Shown piece by piece: positions 1-11,506 of a DNA stretch of 64,000 nucleotides (its first letter is position 1; each line of letters begins with the position of its first letter). The notes below the pieces were generated by a model, which ran no database searches, was not told the DNA's origin, and was given only the letters and a program-made list of their open reading frames with translations. The stretch comes from Jacaranda mimosifolia (lineage: Eukaryota; Streptophyta; Magnoliopsida; Lamiales; Bignoniaceae), in the NCBI GenBank assembly GCA_018894105.1, contig CM032126.1, positions 28,990,391 to 29,054,390 on the forward strand, read 5' to 3'. A program made the translations under genes and the position numbers.

Positions 1-722
1 GCGGATCTTCAAATGTCAAAGGAATCATCTCCTTTAAAATTCTTGAGCATTATAATTGTCAAATTAAAAATTAAATGAGAATGCATAAAATGTGTGCATA
101 TAAGCATGAATGTTGAAATTTATTTACAACAATCTTGTATATTTTGTAGCCTCTTCAAGTTGAGTGCATGTGCAACCAAAACTATTATTCAATCATAGAA
201 TTGTAGACACACACACAGACACACTTACTTGTCTATATAACATACATGTAGCTAAAATATAAAATGACTGAAACATAGGCACCACATAGTCAAATATAAT
301 CATTATGTAACCTAGAGTACAAACTTAGTATGTAGCTTATCCAAATACTTGATTTCCTCATATGTGCTTTCAACGCCTCCATTTTCTGCTCGAAAACAAA
401 TAAAAATCAAACCAAAATACGGGTAATTTATGGTTGTCTTGGTAATTCACATGGGCTTACCCATCCCTCAGCTGCTTTGCCATGGTTTGAGATAATTTGT
501 CAGATTTAAGGAGCTCTTCAATGGGGTAAGGGCTCTGAGCAAACATTGATCCAAAAAGAAATCATATTTGGTTTCTACGTTAAAAAAATTGGCTTGATTA
601 TGCTCATAAACAAAAATTGAAAACTCAAAAGCGTAATAAATTGCTGAAGGAAAATTAAGCACATAAACCCTCATATGTTGGCTCCAACAAGTGATGATCC
701 AACTGTATGCATTCGGGGTTTA
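1..722. repeat. Duplicated block A, copy 1 (upstream region of LAP locus)
   Basis: This stretch is repeated in the same orientation at 46587-47330 with scattered substitutions and small indels, seen by direct comparison. It opens both copies of the order A-B-C-LAP. It carries a short CA run near 210-225. No complete gene is visible. A candidate minus-strand exon is listed separately. The block continues to the left edge of the window, so the true start of the duplication is not seen. Confidence 0.85.
461..534 (-). pseudogene. Candidate minus-strand exon of an unidentified gene
   Basis: Read on the minus strand, this 74-base stretch follows a TTTGCTCAG acceptor and ends at a G|GTAAGC donor. 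In the open frame it gives a charged, helix-prone peptide containing IEELLKSDKLSQTMAKQL. In the second copy (about 47075-47145) the same exon lacks three bases (the CAG Gln codon) and its donor GT has become AT, so that copy could not splice there. I do not recognise the family, and other exons nearby (about 340-390 on the minus strand) are only guesses. It may be a relic, or one exon of a gene extending left of the window. Confidence 0.3.
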
Positions 723-1447
723 AATCGAGTAATATGAGTTGGAGGAATCACAAATGTGGGTCGTGGCTTAAGTGGTATATTATAGTTATATCCTAATTTT
801 GAGATTCGTGTTTGATACATAAGTAGGCAAATTTGAAATATTTAGAAAATGGCATGAGGACTGCCATCTATGTATAGTAATTTCTAATTTTATCCTTTAT
901 GTTAACACTAATAATTTTAGCTGGCAAAAATTTGGAGGATAAATTTGTTAAAAAAATTTAAATAGCTCACACTTTAGGGAGAATAACACGCTTTCTCTTT
1001 ATAATAGTAATAGATAATAATTGAAAAAATGTAAGTATTATATGAATTTGCATTATTATTATTATTTAAAGTAATCATAAACAGTTATTGTCACACATCA
1101 TTGTTTTTGGTTAAGAGAAAGTTTTGAAAACAAACTTTCATTAATATGATACTATTTTGTAACGTTTTAAAAAGAAAATGAAAATAATCAATTTGGAATA
1201 AAAATAATAATATAATCCATTTTAAAATTGACATTCTCAAATATCATATTGCTATTTTCATACTGTTGTCTTGATTGCGACTTAATATTCAATTTTATAT
1301 AATTGAAGCTACTAATATTCTTATTTCCAATGAAGTAATAACAATCACAAGAACTCACTTTTTCTTTTGAAGCATAAAATATTAATCAATTGGAATATAT
1401 TTATAATTGAAGCTACTAAATGTTCTTACTTCCAATGAAGTAACAAC
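723..1447. repeat. Duplicated block B, copy 1
   Basis: This AT-rich non-coding block matches about 60115-60815. It includes a sub-repeat (about 1040-1330) found again at about 60400-60690 and, more diverged, at 61795-62530. A tandem duplication of about 110 bp (units starting near 1305 and near 1418, each with the CACTTTTTCTTTT stretch) is present in both copies, so it predates the segmental duplication. No gene is seen. Confidence 0.8.
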
Positions 1448-1816
1448 TGAAGTCAAGTGTAGCACTAGATCCAATAATAAAGCACAAAATAAGTTAAATT
1501 AACTAGGCTACACTTGAAATCAAGGATCTAATCACGCTTCAAACTCAGAATTGGATGAACAATTACCTTGAATGTTCAAAAATCCAAGGAAATAAGGAAG
1601 AACACTTCAACACTTGAAAGTTCTCTTCCAATGGCGCAACAGCAAGTCGGCAACAATTGTCTAATCAAATTGCCTCAGAATTTGTTGAAATTTGGACACA
1701 AGATTACCAACACCTTGATGAAGATCCAGTAGAAAATTCAGCAGAAAACAAATTTAGCAAAGCTTGGATAATCACCTCCAAAGTTATTGCCTCTGCAATG
1801 GATCTCCAAAAGCCGA

Positions 1817-3268
1817 GGCTATGTTCTTCTATACCAAAAAAATTTCAAAATGGAGGCACCTTCTCCAATCTTTTCTTCAAAAAACTCAAATTTTATACCC
1901 AAAAAACCCCTCTCAACTAGGCCAAAAAATCCTACACCCTAAAAATCACACCTACCTCATCACTTTTCTCACTCTACCTTTCACATTACTCATTCATTTA
2001 TCACTCTCTCACTTCACTCATTCATATGATATATACATACATACATATATATATATTAAAATTTTACTAGGTCAAAAAATTCTAAAACTTATGTTTACAA
2101 ATTTAATTAAATTAATTGTCAAAAAATGAATTAAATTTAATTAAATATTATTTATGTTATTACTAAATAATTTATTTATTGAATAACATATTAAATTAAT
2201 TAAATTTACTTATTAATTAAATAATGTATTAGTTATATTTAATATTTAATGTATTAATTAAAATTATATTTATTCATTTAATAAATAACTTAAGATGTTT
2301 TAACTTGATATAGTATATAAATAAATCTTCTTCAAAAAAAATCTTCATTAAATATTAATCTTCACATTTATTTAAAATTATAATAAAAAATTTGATTATA
2401 GGGTGATGCTTATGTAATAATCTATTAAGTTTAATAAATTAATGTTGATATGCTTAAAGTAATTGTTGAGAGAATTAATTAAATTTAAGTAAAATTACTT
2501 GATTATTACTAAGTAATTTTTTTCATATTTTACATATAATTAAATATTATATTTATTTATTTAATAAATAATTTAAGATGATGTAATTTCATATAATATA
2601 ATATTATTTATTTTTTTAATTTGATGAATTGTTATTAAGTCTTATATATATTAATTATTAAAAAATTATTTATTTTAATAAATAACTAAGTTTTATTTAT
2701 ACATAAATTGTAAGTAATAAATAGTTAAATAATTATATTTTAATTAATAAATAGTAATTAGTTTATAATTAATGTATAGTAATTAAATTTTTTTATAAGT
2801 CGATATTAACAATTATGATATAAGCTAATTTTTTTATAATTAAAATATAATTATGATTTTATGAATGATTAATATTTATTAATATAACCAAACAATATAT
2901 CATTTACTAATATTAAATTTATGAAAATATAAATTTCAAAATGAATAACCAATTAAATTAATCACACTCATATTTCAATATATATATACATACACACATC
3001 ATCCAACTATAAAAATACATATATATATAATACATAAAAAAAAATCACTTCACCCTACAAACCCAACAAAAAAGCAACTGATTTGACATTTACAGTAAAA
3101 TTTGTGTCTCCCCAAAATATAAAGAAACAAACAACTTATTTTCAAATTATTTTTCATATTTTTCCAAAACAAAAAGAAACGCATGGCACATTCTCCAAAT
3201 TTTCTCCCAAAAATCCATTCCCCCAAAAAAATTTCTAGAAAATGGCCAAAAAATAGAACAACAAGCCC
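1817..3268. mobile_element. 1.5-kb non-autonomous TIR element, copy 1 (Harbinger-like guess)
   Basis: Nested in the solo LTR. The left end reads GGCTATGTTCTTCTATACC and the right end, reverse-complemented, GGGCTTGTTGTTCTATTTTT, so the ends are imperfect inverted repeats. Flanking triplets are CGA and CAA, compatible with a degenerate 3-bp target duplication. The interior is extremely AT-rich and no transposase is visible. Its sequence is clearly related to 4845-6395 and, inverted, to 32130-34001. Assignment to the Harbinger superfamily is inferred only from the 3-bp duplications. Confidence 0.65.
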
Positions 3269-3508
3269 CAAGCAATCCAAATGTGTTGCCTCTAATGTGA
3301 TGATCCACACAGCAATGACAAATCCAAATCTCTCCTAGATCAGCTAGAAAACCAAGGAGGGAAGAGAGAGGATGAAGGCTGAATTTAGGAGGGAGAAGTG
3401 AAGAAAATGTGAAACCTTAATACACGAGAGAGTCACACACAATTGGACGGAAAAATTGAATCTAACAATTCGATCTTTCATGCATGCTTGGCCGCCCACC
3501 CTCTCTCC

Positions 3509-3516
3509 TATTTATA
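3509..3516 (-). promoter_or_regulatory. TATA box of the copia solo LTR
   Basis: The minus strand reads TATAAATAGGAGAGAGG here, a typical LTR core promoter. The U3 side lies at higher coordinates and the R/U5 side at lower ones, in agreement with the minus orientation of the LTR. Confidence 0.55.
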
Positions 3517-4844
3517 GGAAAGGGCATCACACCTCCCATGATGTTGGCGTCAACTTGCCTTGCAAGTTGCATGGGTGAAATTCTTAATTTCACTTACATT
3601 TGAATTTCATTTGGAATATTCATCTCATCTCATAAAATATCATCTAAATAAATTCAAATGCATTCCCAGTGAACTCTTTCATTTTGAATTTCCTCCAAAT
3701 TAATTCTTCACATTAATTAAATTAACCCCTTAATTTAATTAATTAACCTTGACTTAACTCTTTATGTCAATTAGCTTAACTCCTTAAGCTAGAATGTGTC
3801 AACTTAACTCCTTAAGTTAATTTGATCAATTGATAGTCATATGGAACCAATTAAATTAACTCTTTAATTTACTTGATCTACTTTATCTCCTTAAATTATT
3901 TAGATCAATCTAACAATTAAATTGATCAAGCCAAAATAACCAAAAATTAGTCAACAATTTCCCTCCATAAAATTGGTCAAGGTGGAATTTTCTAACTCTT
4001 AGAAAATTCTCTTCATCAAATAGGATTTCCGATTGGCTTTTGTATGTGACCCATTAGGTTCTATCATTTAATGGACATGGGCTCACAACTCTTGTGATTT
4101 CTATATTATCGAAATATTTACATTAGATTAAACTCATTTAAACTAATGACTCAATTCAATTAATCTTTATTAATTGAAGAGTACCATATCTTTATAGTCG
4201 ATGTCCAACCTCAAGCCCATAGAGCCCAACTAATTGACCAAAATGAATATGCTTTTCGAGAACTATTCTAGCTATACACTTGTCATGCAAATATGGTCCT
4301 ACCGTCTTCTATCTCCCGAAAGAGACCTATGGCAAGATATTTGTCGGCTCCTTAATAACCTCAATAACTATGTTTCTATTATCAATGTTAGATTTCCCTT
4401 TATGAACCCATCTTTGAAAAAATTCTTTTACAAATTGTCATACTACCTTGCTCAAGGATTTCTTGAAATCGATTATTATAGAACACATAGGAGATGCACT
4501 TGCCCTTTACAAGGATGATGAGTCAAATCCCATCTTGGATCTCACAAATCTCCATGTCTAAGTAGCTCATACCCAAAGTCAACCCGAGAGGCCCGCAGAG
4601 TGATTAAGGAAAAGTCAAAGTATGAGTACCTAAATATAATATTACCATGGATCTTTAGGTCAAAGGACTAATTATATACACTAGCGTAAGACAGAGAACT
4701 CGCCACTACTGACTTGCCACTATGGCTATCTAATGGATTCTCCGGGCGAGCCTTCAGTGAACTTGTTCTCTAACAAACACCTACTAACATGCATCCATGT
4801 TTAATATGGATTGTTCATGCAACGGAGCAATATCCAAACCCTTA

Positions 4845-6395
4845 GGGCTTGTTCTCCTATGTTTTGGGAAAAAAATTTTCAACCCCCAAAAAAATTTCTA
4901 AATACATGCACATTCTCCAATCTTTCTCCCAAAATACTACAATTTTTTACCCAGAAAATCCCTCACAATTCACCCAAAAAAACTCTACACCCTAAAAAGT
5001 ACACATACTCCTTCATTTTCTCACTCCATCTTTCACATCACTCATTTATTTATCATGATCTCATTTCACTCATATACATATACATATATATTTACATATA
5101 TGAAAATATTAAAATTTTACTACTTAAAAAATTCTAAAACTTATGCTTACAAATTTAATTAAAAAATCGTTGAGAAAATTAATTAAATTTAATAAATAAT
5201 TTATTTACTAAATAAAATATTAAATTAATTAAATTACTTATTAATTAAATAATTTATTAGTTATATTTAATATTTAATTAATTAAATATTATATTTATTC
5301 ATTTAATAAATAATTTAAAATATTTTAATTTGAAATAATAAATAAATTAATCTTTTCAAAAAATTAATCTTCATTAAATATTAATATTCATATTTATTTA
5401 AAATTATTATAAAAATTAAATATAGTGTGATATTTATTTAATAATCTATTAATTTTAATAAATTAATATTAAAATAAAAAAAATTATCAAGAAAATTAAT
5501 AAAAATTAGTAAATTTTTTTTGATAGTTACTAAGTAATTTATTTATAAATAATATATTAATTAAATAATGAGTTAAGGTAAATAAATAACTTATTAAATT
5601 AATTAAATTAATTTATTTAATTATTTAAATAACCTATTATGTATATATAAATTATGTTTCATATTTCACGTATAATTGAATATTACACTTATTTATTTAA
5701 TAAATAATTTAAGACGATTTAGTTTCAATAATATAAAATTATTTATTTTTCTAACTTGATGAATCGTTATTAAGTCTTATATATATTTTATTTTATTTAA
5801 ATAAATAACTAAGTTTTATTTATACATAAATTGTAAATAATAAATAGTTAAATAATTATATTTTAAGAATAAAAAATGATTAATTTACAGTTAATGTACA
5901 ATAATTAAATGTTTTTATATAAGCTGATATCAACAATTATGATATAATTATAATATTAGCCAATTTTTTAAAATTAAGATATAATTATAAATTCATAAAT
6001 AATTAATATTTATTAATAAATTCATAAAAAATATAAATTTTAAAATAAAGCATCAATTGAATTAATTACATATCATTTTATTACAACAATATATCAATCA
6101 TTACATATATATACACACACACCATCCAGCTATAATCTACATACATATATAATATATTACATAAAAAAATCACTTTTATCTTACAAACCCAACAAAAAAG
6201 CAACTGATTTGACATCAACAGTAAAGTTTGTCTTCTCCCAAAACATAAAGAAACAAACAACTCATTTTCAATTCATTTTCCATATTTTCCCAAAACAAAA
6301 AGAAACGCTTGGCATATTCTCCAAAATTTCTTCCAAAAATCCATTCCCCCAAAAAATTTTCTAGAAAATGGCCAAAACATAAGAGAACAAGTCCC
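4845..6395. mobile_element. 1.5-kb non-autonomous TIR element, copy 2
   Basis: The left end GGGCTTGTTCTCCTATGTTT and the reverse-complemented right end GGGACTTGTTCTCTTATGTT form terminal inverted repeats. The left flank ends TTA and the right flank begins TAG, so the target duplication is ambiguous (TA or a mutated triplet). The AT-rich interior has no credible coding sequence. It lies in the same solo LTR as its relative at 1817-3268, in the same orientation. Confidence 0.7.
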
Positions 6396-6694
6396 TAGAT
6401 TTATGCATCGTTAGTGCAAGTCTATCTAAATTTTAAATATCCTATCTCATAAGATTCTACGAATTGGAAGATTTAAGATCACGACCGTGTAAGACTTGTT
6501 TCATGATCACCACCCAGTGCGTGATCAAGTTCTGTAGTCTTGTGTGATTTGAGGGCTTCAACCAAATACTAGTGAAGTAAAATAAACATAAGATGAAGAT
6601 GACCATTTATAATGAATATCATTCAATCAAGACTGTATCACAAGTGAAATAGTTTGCATGACAATTTAATTGGTTGCAGGGCACTATTCCAACA

Positions 6695-7998
6695 ATGACA
6701 ATCACTAGAACTCACTTTTTCTTTTTAAGCATAAAACATCAATCAATTGGAATATATTTAGGGCTACTTTGATTGGATTTTTAAGTTATCTCTTGATTTT
6801 CTATTATGTGATAATTTGTGTGATTTTTTTATCAATGTGGTATAGTTTGATATGCATGATAAATAAACCTACAAGGGGTGGCAAATTAATTTATCATGGG
6901 AATTGCACATATAAACATGGGTTTTTGGTATTCATATAGGCTTGAGTGTTTATTATGACTCTAACCAAACGAATGATAGTGTGAGGTACAAACACTATAT
7001 TCCACCTTATCATCTCAACCAAACTAATCCAATGTATAAAGTTTCGAACGTAACAATGTTTCTTTTGCACGTTTATGTGGAATAAAGTGATAGGTATACA
7101 AGTACAATAGTATGCTTATCCTTAATTCCTTATCACTTCAAAACTTTTTATTATCATTTATTATTACTACTATTAAGATGACTTATTTATTATTAGTAGT
7201 AATTTTAACATAGTATACGTATTGTACGATAAAACTTTTATTGTATTAAATAGATAAAGTATTTATTTATATTTTTTATATAATACTACAATCTTTTATA
7301 ATTTAATGTACTTATTTGAACTTTGAAATAATAAAAAGAAAAATTCATGATAAAATGGTAGTGAAGTCATACCGCCATAGAGTGGCAATAATATACTATA
7401 AATAGTGTAGCAATGCAGATTATATGATAATAATTTTGAATGGTATTTTAAGGAGATAACTGAAAATGTACCCAAAAATACTGAAATTAAAGGACCAGCC
7501 TTCATGGTAAGAAAAAAGGCTGGTCCAAAAAAAAGAACTAAATATTCCATATATATTAGTTATATGCCATATTGATTGAAAAAGTGGAATAAGATATATA
7601 TTTCATTTTTTATAATAACTTGACAAAGTATTATAAATCATTTAGAAACTTCAATTCATTAATTAACAAAATATGATACATTCCAATAAGAGATTATTGC
7701 AATATCTTTAATTAATTTAGATTTAGGAAATAAATTAACTACAAATGTGACTTATGTTTCGGAAATCTTGCGTCAATGGGAAAGTGATTATTATATTATA
7801 AATCTATATATTTCTTACATGACAAAATTTAATAGTACCATATAACTGAACCAGATATCTATTTAAATAAATACATATATGATTATAATATGTTTGTAAA
7901 CTAATAATTCACACGTAAATAAATTTATTGCCAGCAAAAATTTCTTTGCTGGACTATCCAAAGCAAATGGAGAAAATTACTTTCTATTAGCAATTATG
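6695..7998. repeat. Duplicated block C, copy 1
   Basis: Apart from the insert at 6761-7030, this matches about 60816-61785. Shared landmarks include TAAAGTTTCGAAC near 7032 and AGGCTGGTCCA near 7517. Copy 1 carries about 110 bases after 7547 that copy 2 lacks. Similarity stops near 7998. No gene is seen; the open frames here are short and AT-driven. Confidence 0.8.
6761..7030. mobile_element. Small MITE-like insertion
   Basis: These 270 bases are present in copy 1 of the duplication but absent at the corresponding point of copy 2 (near 60868). The ends GGGCTACTTTGATTGGATTT and, reverse-complemented, GGATTAGTTTGGTTGAGATG are imperfect inverted repeats. No clean target duplication can be read. 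It is non-coding. Confidence 0.55.
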
Positions 7999-8279
7999 TT
8001 TTTATTTTTATTAGTAACAAGACCATTTTTTAAAATTTATTATTTTTATTAATTCGACAAATTGAGTGAAAAGAAAAATGTATACAAGCTTACGAGGTGT
8101 ATATACATGCACATACATAACTCTATTTTGTATAACTTATTCTTTATATTCTTTTTCGGGTGTCTAAAAGTTGATTTTAATTCATAGTATAAAATATTAT
8201 TCATATAAATTGATTTGATATTATTATTTACGATCACCGATCAATATTTTTAATCAGGCTCAATCAAATGGGAACTTTA
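7999..8279. other. Copy-1-specific non-coding stretch
   Basis: AT-rich sequence with no match to the corresponding part of copy 2 and no recognisable gene. It ends in the TTA that forms the left target duplication of the Tourist-like element starting at 8280. Confidence 0.5.
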
Positions 8280-8690
8280 GAGCCCATTTAGTTTTATTTT
8301 CAAACCCCATTTTTACTTTTTTTTACTATTTAAAAATTAAAATAATTATTTTTTTGGCATTTTCATCCAACATCATTTTCATTTTCATTCTTAAAACATA
8401 TTCCCTATACATGTTCTTTCTATTTCATTATTACTATTTTTCTTTACTTAACAACCTACCAAACTCAACATGACTATTACTTTTTCAGTGGATTAAAATC
8501 CTTTTACCCCCTTGTGAAATGCGAAATTGGCGGTTTACCTCCCTATAATAAAAAAAAGGTTGAAATGCCACTTTACGTTTTTAAATTGTGGCTCACTGCC
8601 CCCTTGCATGTATTTAAGTTGAATTTTACAATGAAAGGATGAAAAATACCCTCACATATATATAAAATTACTTTATATCCTTATGTTTTT

Positions 8691-10040
8691 CTTTTTCTTT
8701 TATTTAATCTAAATTAAATAATTTTATATTTTTAAAATACGTAAGATATTTATATAAACTAAATAATATTTATTATTTTTAAAATTATATATACATGCAT
8801 ATATATAATTATATACATATAAGAAATTATATAAATACATATATGTATATAAAATTATTTATAACATATCTATATACATATATATAAAATATATTTTTTT
8901 CTTTTGTTTAATCTAAAATTAAATAATTTTATATTTATGAAATATATAACATATTTATATAAATTAAATGCCATTTAATATTTATAAAATTATATATACA
9001 TACATATATATAATTATCAAAACTAAATTATTTCATATTTATAAAATATATAACATATTTAGATAAATCAAGTACTATATAATATTTATAAAAAATTATA
9101 TACATGCATATATATAATCACATATATATAAAATTATATATATATACATATATGCATAAAATTATTCATAACATATTTATATTAAATGCTATTTATTATT
9201 TATAAAATTATATTTACATACATATATATAAAATTATATACATATAAAAGATTATATAAATACATATAAGTATATAAAATTATCTATAACATATCTATAT
9301 ACATATATATATAATATATTTTTTCCTTTTGTTTAATCTAAAGTTAAATAATTTTATATTTATCAAATATATAACATATTTATATAAATTAAATGCCATT
9401 TAATATTTATAAAATTATATATACATACATATATATAATTATCAAAACTAAATAATTTCATATTTATAAAATATATAACATATTTATATAAATCAAATAC
9501 TATATAATATTTATAAAAAATTATATACATGCATATATATAATCACATATATATAAAATTATATATATATACATATATGCATAAAATTATTCATAACATA
9601 TTTATATTAAATGCTATTTATTATTTATAAAATTATATTTACATACATATATATAAAATTATATACATATAAAAGATTATATAAATACATATAAGTATAT
9701 AAAATTATCTATAACATATCTATATACATATATATATAATATATTTTTTCCTTTTGTTTAATCTAAAGTTAAATAATTTTATATTTATCAAATATATAAC
9801 ATACTTATATAAATTAAATACTATTTAATATTTAAAAAATTATATATACATACATATATATAATTATCAAAACTAAATAATTTCATATTTATAAAATATA
9901 TAACATATTTATATAAATCAAATACTATATATTTATAAAAAATTATATACATTTATATATATATTATTATATATGCATATATAAAATTATATATATAATT
10001 ATTTATATTTATAACATATTTATATTCATACATATATATA
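8691..10040. repeat. 425-bp tandem repeat, about three units
   Basis: The landmark CTTTTGTTTAATCTAAA recurs at 8901, 9326 and 9751, exactly 425 bases apart. A half-unit offset near 8691 suggests an older 212-base sub-period. The units consist almost wholly of ATATAT and TACATA stretches. It is non-coding. Confidence 0.8.
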
Positions 10041-10139
10041 ATATATATAACTTCCACCCTTCCTACACCCCTCGGCCATTGGAACCGGCTTCCTAATGCC
10101 AATTTTTTTTTTTTTTTTTTTTTTTATATACATGATGAC

Positions 10140-10385
10140 TGCCGGCCAGATCTGCCCAGTTTTGGTTGGCTCAAGGTGCCATGGCAGCCTTACGCAAGCT
10201 TTTTTCTTTTTAATACATGGTGGCGCTGGCGGCCATCGTCGGATCTGCTTTTTTTTTTATTTTTAGTACATGGTGGCGGCGGTGGCCGCTGTCGGATCTG
10301 GTCAGCCAAGCTTTGTTTTTTTTTTTTTTCCTCTTTTTTTTTCTTAATGCCGCCGCCAGATCTGGCCAGCCATATCTTGCCATAT
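10140..10385. other. GC-rich block with repeated and inverted CAGATCTG motifs
   Basis: In an otherwise AT-rich element this block has GCC/GGC triplets and CGGATCTG or CAGATCTG in both orientations, separated by long T runs (23 T at 10103-10125). Short open frames here are low-complexity and unconvincing. It could be a captured host fragment or a structured part of the element. Confidence 0.4.
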
Positions 10386-10842
10386 ACATATATATATATT
10401 ATAATATTATATTATGTTTATAATATATATTATATAATATTGATAAATGTACTGTAATATATTATATTATAATATGTTGTGTATATATATGTATATAAAT
10501 TTATAAAAAAAAATTATATATATTTTTTATAAATATTAAGTTATATTCAATTTGAGCCGTTCATTTAAATAAGAAGATCTAACGATTGATATACTAAGGG
10601 CATAATAGTTATTTTATATATAAAAAAATACAACAATTCGCATTTGTTGGCGCGTGCAATACACTTATGGTCTCAAGAGAGTTTTTCACCTATTTTTAAA
10701 AATATAAGACGGTATTTCAACTTTTTTTATCACATGGAGGTAAACCATCAAAATGATTTTTTTGAAGGGACTAAAAATATATTTCTAAATACAAACTCAT
10801 TTTCAATTAATCTTTACTCACTATCTTTTTAAAATTTAAAAA

Positions 10843-10990
10843 GGGACACTTATTTAAAAGTACCAAACACACTTTTCACTTTTGTGATCAGTCCCCACTT
10901 GATTTTTGTTAGAAAAAACTCCCTAGTTCTGTTAAAAGTTTAGAGATCACTCCCCACTCACTTAATTTGACAAAAATACCCTTAAAAATA
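10843..10990 (+). repeat. Left terminal inverted repeat of the large Mutator-like element
   Basis: It pairs with 17350-17497 in reverse complement. The two arms are collinear over the first 49 bases without gaps, and conserved blocks GTGATCAGTCCC and ATCACTCCCCA follow at the same spacing order. TIRs longer than 100 bases are typical of the Mutator superfamily. Confidence 0.7.
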
Positions 10991-11232
10991 ATATTTTTCA
11001 TTAATTTTTTCTCACTTCTTCTTCATCCGGACAAGCAAATAGTAAACCCTATCATACTAGAAACAGAAAGAACAGAAAAAATGCAACAAGCTCCACAGCA
11101 GGAATGAGAATAACGTTAGAACCAAAAACCACCAACCCGATAGTTGCATTGTCTTCTTCTCTTTTTATTTTCATCATTTTCGGGTTTCTTCTTCTTCTCA
11201 GTTGCTTCTGAGTTTCTTATATTTTTCTAACA

Positions 11233-11506
11233 ATGTCAACCAGTAGTGAAGTAGGAGTGTTCAATCAAGTTAATGGACATATACATTAATCTCGCAAGAA
11301 AATGGAGTGAAATCAACGCCGAACACTTCAGTTTGCAATACATAGCTCCACATCAAAAATTGTACATGAATTTGACTGATGATGACGGTGTCATGAATAT
11401 AGTCTTACTACATTTGACATTGAAGATGAACGTTGTTGACATCTTGGTAAACCGAAAGGATGAATTAAGCAGCAGTGCAAAGAAGAGCAGTGATGGTTTA
11501 AGGTAA
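11233..11506 (+). pseudogene. MURA-type transposase, N-terminal fragment (frameshifted)
   Basis: From the ATG at 11233 the frame gives MSTSSEVGVFNQVNG and then hits a stop. The next frame, open from about 11270 to 11506, continues with YINLARKWSEINAEHF and a DDDGVMNIV segment, consistent with the N-terminal region of plant MURA transposases. The switch near 11272 looks like a single-base loss. Right after it the tandem array at 11507 begins, exactly where the catalytic core should follow. Identification rests on motif memory and needs a database search. It is inactive in any case. Confidence 0.5.

Larger units (their letters stand above)
1448..6694 (-). mobile_element. Solo LTR of a copia-type retrotransposon
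   Basis: On the minus strand it starts TGTTGGAATAGTGCCCTGCA and ends in CA, the ends expected of a plant copia LTR. A strong TATA (TATAAATA) lies on the minus strand at 3509-3516. The flanks are ACAAC (1443-1447) and ATGAC (6695-6699). The unoccupied site in the other copy reads ATAAC, so each flank differs from it by one base. No internal gag-pol region is present, hence a solo LTR. Without the two nested TIR elements (1817-3268 and 4845-6395) the LTR is about 2.2 kb. Confidence 0.8.
8499..10767. mobile_element. Mutator-like non-autonomous element nested in the Tourist-like element
   Basis: Both ends read inward through GGTTTACCTCC and then a shared stretch around GTTGAAAT, giving long imperfect inverted repeats of about 100 bases. 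Flanks GGATTAAAA (8490-8498) and GGACTAAAA (10768-10776) match in 8 of 9 positions, the duplication length typical of Mutator elements. The interior is a 425-bp tandem array plus a GC-rich block (10140-10385). No transposase is visible. Confidence 0.6.
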
